A DNA stretch of 64,000 nt from Portulaca oleracea (taxonomy: Eukaryota; Streptophyta; Magnoliopsida; Caryophyllales; Portulacaceae): contig CM055883.1 in assembly GCA_029582165.1 (NCBI GenBank), positions 17,330,501-17,394,500 on the forward strand, written 5' to 3'. Positions within the stretch are counted from its first letter, which is position 1. Every line of letters starts with the position of its first letter. Positions 12,146 to 22,100 of this stretch are shown here, one piece after another. A program made the position numbers and the translations under genes. The notes below the pieces were generated by a model. That model had not been told where the DNA came from and made no database searches. It saw nothing but the letters and a program-made list of their open reading frames with translations.

Positions 12146-13092
12146 TGATGTATAGCTGATGCAAGGCTACGGTTAGATCAATTACACATCAAGGGAGACG
12201 TGCAACCAATCCAGGGTTAGGGTAAGGTTCACGCAAAACCTAGGGTTGTTGTAGGGATAACTCAATAAAGATAGATACTTTGGATAGTTCCAGAAGAATC
12301 GAACTCGATACAGAGACACCACAAGTTAAATACCTAGGGCTTCTTGCTCTTCTACTTAGTTTCAGAAACACCTTCTATGTATAGGAGCAAGTTCTACCTC
12401 ACCACTTGAATAGCCAATTCAAGATACAATAGTAGAAAAGGAAATAGGGTTATAGAAAACACTCAAGGTAAGCAAAAGCTTGTTTGTATTCATTGCATAA
12501 AATCGTGTGTCTAAATGTTACAATGTTCCCTTATTTATACTAGAATAAAACCTAATCCTTCTAGGACTACTAACATTAGCGCCTAAGCAAGCTAAGGATG
12601 AATCCTTCTAGGATTCCCTTTGGCTTTCCTAATCCTGATGGGATTAGACAAAATTGGCGTCAAAGACAAGGATTGAATCCTACTAGGATTCTCCCCTTCT
12701 CGACTCTTCTAAACTCTTCTAACTTGACGCCTAAGCTACTAGACATTATGCCTTCTAACAAACTTAGCTAGTAATAAAGAAAAATACTATAACAAAACTT
12801 AGCTACTAATAACGAAAACACAAATACTCCTAATTCTACTAGGATGGTCGTCTCTTGTACGTAAATTTGGGCTTCCTTTAGCTAGCTTGGACGTCATCTT
12901 GAGATATGGCGCAAAGTACACGAGTTGGTCGTTGGGCCTCCTTAATGGATCCTTCTTCTAGGGCCTTTTCTACTTCCATGTGTATGAATTAGACCTCCTT
13001 TGGTGGATTGGGCGAGCTGAGCTGATCTCCATCATTCTCCATGAACCTTGGATCTCCAAATGTGAGACTAAGGCAAGGCGAATCTAGTTGCA
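12146..13092 (-). repeat. 3' LTR of nested element
   Basis: It begins (plus strand) TGATGTATA and aligns end to end with 13952-14904. It keeps the minus-strand TATA box TATAAATAAG (about 12531-12541). The right limit is uncertain by about 10 bp because the copies diverge after GGCGAATCT. Confidence 0.8.
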
Positions 13093-13848
13093 ATGAATTT
13101 CCCTCAAACTCGGTTGGATGAATTGACTCTTTACGGGCATTGAGGTGGTTTCCTTCTGGTTGGGCATGAAGCTGTAAGTATTTGTTCTCCCATCATGAGG
13201 TATGGCTCGATCAAACATCCATGGTCGTCTGGTCACTTGAATGACCTCGCTTTGATGAACCCATAGGATGGTATATGGGGCTGGATGGGGAATGTTGGGA
13301 ACTTCTAACTCATCCACCAATGCTTGTGTTACACCATATGTTCGGTTGTTTCCTTCAATAATAAAAGAACAAGCTTTGTTCTCGGTTATACACTTAGTTT
13401 GAACAATGGTCTCTCTTGGATCTTCTTCTTGTTCTTCTAACTCCACAAGATTTTCCTCGTCATCTTACTCATCAAAGATGGGAGGTTGATCAAAACAATT
13501 GGGGCTTTTATCAAATCTTGGAGGAAGCATAAAATCGACCTCTAGCTCACCTTTTAAACATTGAAGTTCAAAAGGCTCAAAAAGGACCTTACCAACTTCT
13601 GTAGCATCATCAACTTCTGGAGGAAGATTATGATTAATCTCTGGTTCCTCTTGAACTTGATGGTCTTCTTCATAACCCCAAGGCTATTTATGTGCCTTCT
13701 TGGAATTATAAATAAATTCATACCAATCTATCTCCAACTATAGTACCTTGACGTTAAGGAGTTTAAACTCACGTCTCAATCTCCTCAGTCTCCTTTCCTC
13801 CTTCAAAATCTGATCACTCTCTTGAGATGAAGGTTTGCTGGACAACAT
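13093..13848 (-). pseudogene. Gag-pol stub: coiled-coil N-terminus plus broken aspartic protease
   Basis: A minus-strand ATG at 13848 opens 'MLSSKPSSQESDQ' then the basic heptad-like 'ILKEERRLRRLRRE', the same module as in the array ORFs at 30322, 33888, 37450 and 48395. Two in-frame stops follow within 60 codons. Further on come 'QPPIFDE' (the array has 'HPPIFDV') and, at 13084-13446, a chromovirus-type retropepsin: 'KACSFIIEGNN' replaces the usual D-G/S-G active-site turn with E-G-N, and 'PNIPHPAPYTILWV' is fused directly to 'RRPWMFDRAIPHDGRTN', so the middle of the protease is deleted. The product, if made, could not be a working protease. Homology to chromovirus polyproteins is from family knowledge. 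Confidence 0.75.
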
Positions 13849-13935
13849 GGGTAGGGTTCTTTTCTAGAGGGGAAAAAAAGGATTGTGTTTGGGCTGAAAT
13901 GGAATCAAGGATTAACCCACCAGGAGGGTAGGCTA

Positions 13936-13947
13936 GCTCTAATACCA
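13936..13947 (-). promoter_or_regulatory. Primer-binding site, initiator-Met tRNA type
   Basis: The reverse complement reads TGGTATTAGAGC, one base from the canonical TGGTATCAGAGC, and sits 4 bases from the LTR starting at 13952. It fixes the element's minus orientation. Confidence 0.85.
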
Positions 13948-13951
13948 ATTT

Positions 13952-14904
13952 TGATGTATAATTTATGCAAAGCTAGGGTTTGATCAATTCCACATCAAAG
14001 GTGACGTTCAACCAATCTAGGGTTAGGGTAAGGTTCACGCAAAATCGAGGGTTGTAGTAGGGATAGCTCAATAAAGATAGATACTTTGGATAGTTCATGG
14101 AGAATTGAACTTGATATAGAGACACCACAAGTTGAATCCCTAGGGCTTCTTGCTCTTCTACCTAGTTATAGAAATACCTTCTAAGTATAGGAACAAGTTC
14201 TACCTCACCACTTGAATAGCCAATTCAAGATACAATAGTAGAAAAGTTAGAGGGTTATAGAAAACTCTCAAGCTAAGAAAAAGCTTGTTTGTATTCATCG
14301 CATAAAATCATGTGTTTAAACACTATAACCTTCCTCTGTTTGTACTAGAATAAAACCTAATCCTTCTAGGACTACTAAGATTGGCGCATAAGAAACCTAA
14401 GGATGAATCCTTCTAGGATTCTCTTTGGCTTTCCTAATCCTGATGGGATAGACAAAATTGGCGTCCAAGACTAGGATTAAATCCTACTTGGATTCTCCCT
14501 TTCTAGACTCTTCTAAACTCTTCTAACTTGACGCCTAAGCTACTAGACAATACTTGGCATTATGCCTTCTAACAAACTTAGCTACTAGTAAAGAAAAATA
14601 TTATAACAAACTTAGCTACTAATAAGGAAAACACAAACACTCCTAATCCTACTAGGATGGTCGTCTCTTACACGTGAATTTGGGCTTCCTTTAGCTAGCT
14701 TGGACGTCATCTTAAGATATAGAGCAAAGTACATGAGTTGGCCGTTAGGCATCCTTAATGGATCCTTCTTCTAGGGCATTTTCCACATCCATGTGTATGA
14801 ATTAGACCTCCTTTGGTGGATTGGGTGAGCTGGGTTGATCTCCATCATTCTCCTTGAACCTTGGGTCTCCAAATGTGGGACCAAGGCAAGGCGAATCTCC
14901 TTCG
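13952..14904 (-). repeat. 5' LTR of nested element
   Basis: Direct copy of 12146-13092. The TATA motif kept in the other LTR has decayed here (TTTGTACTAG on the plus strand where the partner has TTTATACTAG), so the promoter that would drive the element is probably weakened. Confidence 0.8.
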
Positions 14905-15500
14905 GGGTGGGATTTTCAGATGGCTTGAACTTGATGTTGGGTACTTCAACTTTGTCGGTCGCCTTCATGATTGGGTGGATAGGAAAATGCACATTTGTGT
15001 ACTTGTCAACAAAGGCTGGCACAATGGTCATTATTTTGGTGATGCTCTCCAACTTTTGCTCTAAGGCCTTAATAGTTGGGTCCTCCATGAGGTTGGGAAT
15101 ATCCGAACTAGTTTTGGGCTTCTGTTTGAATGATCTTAAGCCCCCTAACTTATCGTCTACAAGTGTCTTGACAAGTTCAGGCTCAGATTCATGGAGTTCC
15201 ACCACATCGTCATCTCCTTCAGCAGTTAGACCCAACTTCTTATTGATATTTGTGATGGCTTGTAGCATGCTATCCATTACTTGTTGCTCACGGAGCTTCT
15301 TCTCGATCTTTTGCTCCTGTTCGAAGGAATTTTCAAAGACTAAGCCTTGCATCTTACTGTAAAGATCCTCCAACTATTTTGAGATGTTGGCTTCAGCGCC
15401 TTCGACAGGCATCCCTTGGAATTGTTCCCCAACCATAATTCGAGCTCTGGGTTGAATGACAGATGGGTTGCAGCTTGAATTTAAAACCAACCGTTTGGTA
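14905..15500 (-). pseudogene. Tat-lineage gag remnant, N-terminal half
   Basis: The minus-strand translation gives 'MVGEQFQGM', an in-frame stop, 'LEDLYSKMQGLVFENSFEQEQKIEKKL' and, further on, 'VEVPNIKFKPSENPTP', where the LTR insertion cuts in. The same order with similar residues ('CGEQFQEVQV', 'LDELYTKMQGMVF', 'IEVPNIKFKPSKNPIP') occurs in the Tat element at 60714-61466. The apparent ORF end at 14771-14904 is LTR-derived sequence, not gag. The region is rich in Glu/Gln/Lys and probably a coiled coil, as usual for gag N-termini. Confidence 0.8.
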
Positions 15501-15887
15501 TGTAGATCTCTAATGCGAGCTCGGACTCAACCTCCTATAGTGCCTGTATGGAAATTCGTTAGTGACTGGATAATTACTTTGACACTTACTACCCAATGCA
15601 TGCATGTCCGAAAAGACCTATATGAGACCCTATTGACTCGACGCCTACATGCTGACACTCACAAGATGACTCACCCACTTCTTGGGAGTGCATGACCTAA
15701 CTCTATATGGACCTAACAACAGAATATTATAAAGGGCCGAATAAAGTAAAATATAGCGAGCTGGATATAAGTTGAAGAGCACAGGTGAGTATTTCTCAAT
15801 TCGGATGGGCCCAATCCATGGGCCGACCGTTTTAAGGAGAATCTGTAACTTGGGCTGACGGGCTTTAGACAGCTGGAGTCAAACTGG
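15501..15887 (-). mobile_element. Tat leader fragment
   Basis: This matches 61460-61760 and 20474-20560 almost phrase for phrase: 'ATTATAAAGGGCC', 'TTTCTCAATTCGGATGGGCC' in part, and 'TTTTAAGGAGAATC'. These lie between gag and the PBS in the complete element, so this is the 5' untranslated leader of the minus-strand Tat copy. It ends at 15887 where the Athila-like LTR starts. Confidence 0.75.
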
Positions 15888-16281
15888 TGATAAGTGATGT
15901 TTATATAGTATTTTTAAGGCTCAAAACACATTTATTTCTTGCTTTTCCCAAAATTCCGTATTTTTATATCAATTTCTGTGTTTTCTTCACTTGGTTACGA
16001 GATTGGTACATTTTGCAACATTTATAGGAAATACATCTAAAAGCATGGAAAATCAATGAAAAAGGGGAGAAAACACTAAAGAAATAAAAAGAAAGTTGGA
16101 GAGAAGAAAGTTTAAAGGATAGAATGGTCCAAACAGCAGTGGACCGGCCCAACTTTGGGCGGAGTAGACGGACGCTGCCAGCGCCTGTCAAGCGGGGCCA
16201 GCGCTTCTTCCAGGGATCTCAAGTAACGAAATAACGCCAAGCGCTACCATCGTTTTCCAGACGCTGCCAGCCCCTACACAT
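15888..16281 (+). repeat. 5' LTR of Athila-like element, left part
   Basis: This aligns with 29227-29620 of the 3' LTR throughout, including 'CACTTGGTTxCGAGATTGGTAC', 'CAGTGGACCGGCCCAACTTT' and the GC words GACGCTGCCAGCGCC, GGGGCCAGCGCTT and GACGCTGCCAGC. It stops at CTACACAT, the TSD of the nested element, and resumes at 23815 with CACATGGAGAACTAG. Confidence 0.9.
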
Positions 16282-16810
16282 TGTGGACATTTTTCTTCAC
16301 CGTTAGGGCTTCCGAACGTCCATGTTTGGATTGGGGCGTGATCTGATGATTTGTGTTGGGGTTCAACCTTTGAAAAACTCTTTAAGGAAATCAAACTTTC
16401 ATTTCATGAATAATATTTTGTAAAACTACTTTCCTTATACTTAGGCACTTTATGAGTCATCGAATTAAATCGTTAAGAGTGAACATCCACTTGTTCAAAC
16501 TCTTCTAAATTTAACCCAATTTGCTCATTTAAATGTTAGGCTTGGAAGAAAGAAATTTATGCAAATATTATTTAGAATTATAAGAGAGAAAACCCTAAAG
16601 TTGCATCGATACATTGTAAAACCATGTTAACCATAGTTTATGCAATCCGCGATGTGTTTTGGTTCGAAATGGGAGTCGCCACCCCACTTTTTAAAGAGAA
16701 AAGCCAAGAAAAACTAAAGAGAAATTAAAGAAAGACTCAGCCTGCGAAACCCAAGAATGGATCCGTGGGTAAGGCTACGAACTCGAAAAGTAAACTTTAA
16801 GAGTTCGCCT
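16282..16810 (-). repeat. 3' LTR of nested Tat derivative (broken by CACTA)
   Basis: This aligns with 22101-22630 of the partner LTR. The match ends at 'GAGTTCGCCT', after which CACTACAACA begins; the partner LTR continues uninterrupted with CTCACAAAAAGG. Confidence 0.9.
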
Positions 16811-18138
16811 CACTACAACAAAATGTGACTTTAGCAACGCAACAAAAGTATTACTAGAGGCTCAAAAAGTGTTACCTTAGGTCTATGACAACATTTTGTA
16901 AAGTGTTACATTAGACGTGTGTTGCAATAAGTTATTGTAACACTTTTTGGGGTATGGCAACACTTATAAAAAAATGTTACCATAGGTATTTAGGCTATTG
17001 CAACACTTGTAAAGAGAAGTGTTATCTTAGATACTTACCCTTTTGCAACACTTACAGAAAAATGTTACAGTAGATATTATGAAAGGCAACAATTCTACCA
17101 CCACTTATAGAAACATTCTATAAGCTATGTTACCAATCGATTTGTACCTGTTGTAACACAAATTTCTCGCTCTATAACAACAATTTCCTATTTGAGACGA
17201 ATCTTGTGAAAAATAAATTCCAAAATATAATCGAACATAATTGTGATGATTAAAATAAATGTCATTGAATTAAGTAGATCGAGCATTGGAGTATAATTAC
17301 AATTGTAAATCTATATGGTCCATATATAGCTTATTCTATATGAAGCTTTCACCATCCGTCCAAAAGATATCAAAGTTGGCCTTTACACTTAAGTAATTTG
17401 GACCTATAAATTAAAGGAATATCAACAAATTTCCATATATCTTCGCAAAATATAAACAAAAAGTCATGCATATGACCGATCCTTGAGCTTGAAGTTGAAC
17501 TTGAACTAGAACTTTAATCATATCTAACATCAACAAAAAGTAATCTCTAAGATAAAAAAATAAGACACATTTAGTTCATTGGTATAAGTTGAATCATTTT
17601 TCTTTCTAGCTTTCTTCTTTGCCCTAACAGTTTCAAACCCAAGTTTTGATAATCTAGGAGAAAAAAAACATAAATAAATCAGAATTAAAAATTCTAACCT
17701 TACGTGATGTTGAACTTTTTCTCGATTTGGAGGAATTCGGGCCTGGATTTCCATCTGATTCTTCAAAAAAGCGGAACTATGATGATGTTGAGGACAATGG
17801 CAGTTGACAGTCTCATCTTGCTGTTACAATGGCTAATAGCAAAGTACATGCATGCATGAATAATGTAGGCGACTCAAGAAATATTACTGTACAACTTTAA
17901 GAATAAATTTTGTAATCGTATTCTTTTCACTTAAGGCAGTTCCTTGGGCACAGGCAAGCAGTACCATTGTTATCAACCTCAACAGTGAACGCCTTAATTA
18001 TTTCTAGTTTACCATAACTGAAAGTTCTCTGAAATCGGCCACCATCCACAAGCTTCAATGGTTCACGGCGAATGAGGTTATGAAAGAGAGGGACACCAGC
18101 ACTACTTTTAAAAGTAGAAGCACAGAGCAACTTGAATT

Positions 18139-18208
18139 CAAATAAACAACAATAGTATCCCAATTCTTGATGTTCTAGTGCAAATAAACAACAATAGTAT
18201 CCCAATTC
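18139..18208. repeat. 28-bp direct repeat, 42-bp period
   Basis: CAAATAAACAACAATAGTAT plus CCCAATTC occurs at 18139-18166 and identically at 18181-18208, inside the CACTA fragment. Confidence 0.9.
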
Positions 18209-18836
18209 GGTAAAATCCTAACACCAAATACTCCTAGAATAATCACAACAATTTAAACACCAATAAACACCAATATCCAAAAGAATTCAGTAGTAAGGAG
18301 CTCAAAGAAGGTGTCAAATGTTCATTATGTACAATTATAGGCGGCTCCTAAATTGTAGATACCAGCTTGTATGAAACTCCAACTCGCAATACTTTAACTC
18401 AAATTGATTCACACTCCTTCCCCACCATATTTACAAGCCACACAATAACCAAACTAACCAAATAAGACTAATTTGTAGGATGCAAGTAAAAGCATTAAGA
18501 CCAACAATATTGCAAAAATCAATCTAGAATGTACATACTCGTAGTAGTAGCAGATTGAGTTCAGATTTTTATTTTTATTTTGCACCAAATACACTCGAAA
18601 TCCTTGCAGCCTTCAACAACACTACTCAAACATATACTCCAAGGTCACTTAGCAGCAAATTAACCATTAATCACCACATTTCAACAATAAAGTGGCAAAA
18701 ATAGAAATTGAAAGAGGTATGACTTAGTGGAGGCAGTAAGTATAAGAGTTGGGAAAGAAACTCACCTTAAATTCGTTTCCCTTCAAAATGATACCATCTC
18801 ATGATCACCCCAACTTAGTGTAGCTGCTCTCACAAC

Positions 18837-18868
<32 letters not shown>

Positions 18869-20120
18869 TTATCTAAGAGCAATGCACAAAAACCATCAGC
18901 ACAACCAGAAACAATAAGGAATAACAACAATCTAACACAGCCCCACTCAAAAGACTCTAATACCTGGTCTCTAATACCACATGATTCATTTTTTAGCATA
19001 AAAATGAACCTTTATAAAGGTAGGAAGGTCCCAGATAACAATATGAAGGCACTATTCGAATCGAAGGAATGAACAAATAAGCTAGAAACTCCAAAACAAC
19101 ATTAAGGATTCAAGTTTGTGTGTAACGATTACCTTATATATGAACTTTTGTCTCTCTAATTGAGCAAGTGAATTAAAAATTCCAACTTGTATTAAGAAGC
19201 TTTTGTTGCAGTTTCTTACATGTATTAGCACATGTGCATCACGATTCATCATGTCCTTACAACTTGCCTAAGGTCATTTAGGTATTGCTTAGTAGTTACC
19301 ACTTGAATTTATACTCTCCTAGTTGATTTATGTGGGTTTTTCTCAATAGAAATCTTTGCTTATTTCTTCATCAGCCACTATCTATGTCTGGTTATCCTCG
19401 TTAATTTACTACAACCGTTCAGAGGCTTGTTTACAAAATAATACCTCCAAATTACCACTTCTAAAAATCTTTAGGACCCAACATGTACATAAGAAATCAA
19501 GAACCCAAGCACCAATAGTTTCAGAAAAATTATGTACTTATAGCTTAAAAAAGAATGATAAAGACCAACAAACCACTTGACCACCTCCAAGCCACACAAA
19601 AGAATGCTTGGTAATCATCTGAGTTCTCTAATCATTCCCTAACCTTTCGTGGAGCATGAATTTGTTGTGATATATGCCTACGAAAGATAACACTTATAGA
19701 TGTCATTCATTTCAGGGGAAGGAAGATAGGTAAGGGAAGGTAGGGGAAGGAAGGCAGAGAATCACCGCATCAAATACAGTCGCCAAGCACCACAAACACT
19801 CGATTTCGCTATAACGACGATTAAAAAGCATCTAAACCTAATCTTTCATCTATCTACCATACAATCCAACATCAAAATCTCACCACAACCCATACAATTC
19901 AAAAAATTCAAACAAAATCCAGCATCCAATAGATTCTACTGGAGTTTGGAGACAAAAAAAATCCCTAAAATAATTTCGAGTTCTCAATTTATCACAAAAG
20001 CAGAACCCTAAAAAGAATCACCGCAACTTGTACACCCCACACAACCCAAATCAAAATCAAATTCCAAATCCTAACCAATCCAGAAACAAAACCACGAGAA
20101 AACATAATAAAAAAACAAAT

Positions 20121-20441
20121 TCAATCAAATGAAAACACCAACACAAACCTGTTGAGATGAGATTGGACAAAGGAGATTTCGCGTAAGTTTTTGAGGGAAT
20201 CAGAACTCCAAGAGGATGTGGAGCTTCCATGGCCGGATCGAGGTTGGAAGAAGGAAGTGAAGATTTGACAAATTAAAAAAATGTCACGGTATTGACATAC
20301 ATATGGTAAACATAAATAGACGTGGGGACATCTCTGTATCAGTTTGGGATTACCCAGAAACATCCCCCAACCCAGTAACTTTTCTACTTTGACTGGAGAT
20401 AGCGTCGGTGGCAATTCGTGAGAATAGGCTGCTGGGAGCAT
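20121..20441 (-). CDS. Unidentified ORF, possible captured gene fragment
   Basis: A 106-codon minus-strand ORF opens MLPAAYSHELPPTLSPVK after a GC-rich upstream stretch unlike the surrounding AT-rich DNA. It ends with a Ser-rich part 'GHGSSTSSWSSDSLKNLRE'. I do not recognise it. Locally higher GC and a plausible start context suggest a captured host 5' exon within the CACTA fragment, which many CACTA elements carry. It could equally be chance. No splice-supported continuation is visible. Confidence 0.25.
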   Translation of the reverse strand: MLPAAYSHELPPTLSPVKVEKLLGWGMFLGNPKLIQRCPHVYLCLPYVCQYRDIFLICQIFTSFFQPRSGHGSSTSSWSSDSLKNLREISFVQSHLNRFVLVFSFD

Positions 20442-20454
20442 GGCGGCGAGGTTG

Positions 20455-21600
20455 GTGAACCTAAAGGTGATGAGAGTCAGTGTTTCTCAATTCGGATGGG
20501 CCCCATCCACAGGCCGACCATTTTAAGGAGAATCCGTAACTCGGAAAATCTATCAGTCCAACTCAAGCCATACTGACTATCACGCGGGCTAGAATAGTGA
20601 TCAACAGGACTGACAGTCTACTCTTTCTATACATTTTTTATTCTATTTGTTTAGGAAAGTGGATATCGTCAAGGACTGGATAAAACCAACAACAGGCAAG
20701 TTGTAATTAGTTTATGGACTTAATTACCAAACCCAATATGGTTGGGCCTAACCACGGGCTGGGCATAAGTATGATGGATTTGACAATCAATTCGATAAAA
20801 TAATTTACTCAAGCTCGGTGGCTATTACACAGTATAAAATTTTATCCACCAACTTGGTTTGGACTTTTAATCAGGTTTATTAGACCTAAGGCCAACCAAT
20901 CATTACAAGGGGCCGAATAAAGTCAAGCATGACGAATCAAGCCTAAGTCAAGGAGCACAAATAAGTGTTTCTCAATTCGGATGGGCCCCATCCACAGGCC
21001 GACCGTTTTAAGGAGAATCCGTAATTTAGGCTACCGACTCAGACTTAATTTGAGCCATGTTGACTGCCATGCGGGCTAAAATAATGATTAACAAGACCGA
21101 CGTCCCTCCTTTCTATTCCATTTTTTATTTAATTACCGGAAAGTAGGTATCATAAAGGACTGAATAAAACCAACAACGGGCGAGTTATAATTGATTTATG
21201 AGCTTAAGTGCCAAATCTGATATGGTTGGGCCTAACCACGGGTCGGCCATAAGTCTGACAGATTCGACAATTAACTCGATAAATTAGTTTACTCTAGCCC
21301 AGTGATTATTATGCAGTCTAAGACTTGACCCACTAGCTTTGTTTTGATTTTAATCAAGTTTATTGGACCTTCGTTGAAGACATATTGTAAAGGGTCATAT
21401 AGAATCATCAAAGGCGACTTGAGTTTACTTTATGGACCAAGATAATTAACCTTTATAGATAAATGGGCCCAACCACTGGGTTAACCATAATTTTTGAGGT
21501 TAATTAACTTAGTTGGTAAACGTGACTCTTCTCAGCCCAATGACTACTATATGGACTAGAACAACAGTCCTAAACTTGGGTCGACTCTTTACAACAAATT
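20455..21600 (-). repeat. Tat leader with tandem repeat of about 470 bp
   Basis: Two copies start at about 20474 and 20946 with TTTCTCAATTCGGATGGGCC and TTTTAAGGAGAATCCGTAA. Each continues through 'AAACCAACAAC', 'TATGGTTGGGCCTAACCACGG' in part, and 'TTTACTC'. A third, partial and more diverged copy follows at about 21390-21600 ('AAAGGGTCATATAGAATC', 'AATGGGCCCAACCACTGGG'). The Tat element at 61.6-62.3 kb carries the same leader with one full and one partial copy. Confidence 0.8.
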
Positions 21601-22075
21601 TAAACACGTAGCACATAACATACATATAAACAAAGGGGTATCCTAAACGAAGGCTCTATGTACATAAAGGGTTTATTGGCTGGATAAGGCTTAACGGTTC
21701 ATGTACTCGCCCCGGTGCATTGTTGTCATTAAGGTAACTTGAATGTGTGGGGTGTTTCTCTTAGAGGCTCGTGTGGAGACCTCATAGAGTGATGCATGAA
21801 TGGATGTTGTGACCAATGCCCTTTCGGTGTAAGTGCACCAATTGAGTATGGTCGGTCCGGCATCCCATGGGTTATTTTTGTGGTTTAAAGAAAAAGCCTA
21901 ATATCGCCGATTTACGTGCTCCTACGACATATTACATGTCAAGGGAGTGCCCCGATATATGCAATTCATTATGCCTAAAAATCAATGACTTAATAATATA
22001 AAGTAAATTTCACTTTCCTTCCAAAAGATTTAAAGCACACAAACTTTTTTCAAGTTTTACCCACTTTAGAAAATC
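21601..22075 (-). mobile_element. Tat leader next to the PBS, no gene
   Basis: Non-coding, matching in style 62300-62767 ('AAGGGTACCCTAAACCAAGG' there, 'GGGGTATCCTAAACGAAGGC' here; 'AAGTTTTACCC' before the PBS in both). Confidence 0.6.
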
Positions 22076-22093
22076 TCCCCAGTGGAGTCGCCA
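22076..22093 (-). promoter_or_regulatory. Primer-binding site of nested Tat derivative
   Basis: The reverse complement reads TGGCGACTCCACTGGGGA, 7 bases from the LTR edge at 22101. The Tat element at the right of the window uses nearly the same PBS (62768-62783). I do not assign the tRNA. Confidence 0.8.
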
Positions 22094-22100
22094 AAAATCA

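Larger units (their letters stand above)
12146..14904 (-). mobile_element. Short non-autonomous Ty3/gypsy element nested in gag
   Basis: Two direct LTR copies of about 950 bp (12146-13092 and 13952-14904) flank only about 860 bp of interior. The PBS lies next to the right-hand LTR in reverse orientation, so the element runs on the minus strand. It interrupts the Tat gag between 'NPTP' and 'HIEEFM'. Flanks GAGTG (12141-12145) and GGGTG (14905-14909) look like a TSD altered by one base. The interior has a basic coiled-coil start and a broken protease, with no RT or integrase. The N-terminal module is homologous to the protein in the tandem array at 29861-51948, so this is a second, distinct deletion derivative of the same broad group. 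Confidence 0.85.
16811..20450. mobile_element. CACTA transposon, right end missing
   Basis: The left end CACTACAACAAAATG is followed by about 350 bp of subterminal repeats of the type AAGTGTTGCAA, TTGTAACACTT and AATGTTACC on both strands, which is a CACTA signature. The matching right terminus (expected TTTTGTTGTAGTG) is not found before 20455, where Tat leader sequence resumes, so the right end was lost together with the rest of the LTR and the Tat coding region. The repeat words differ completely from those of the CACTA at 3905-9816, so this is another family. No transposase ORF is visible. Near the truncated end, on the minus strand, a gene-like stretch (20121-20441) may be a captured exon. 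Confidence 0.75.

Noticed and set aside
14835..15362. 175-aa plus-strand ORF
   Set aside because: It is antisense to the gag remnant, Ser-rich by reflection of the Glu/Leu-rich sense frame.
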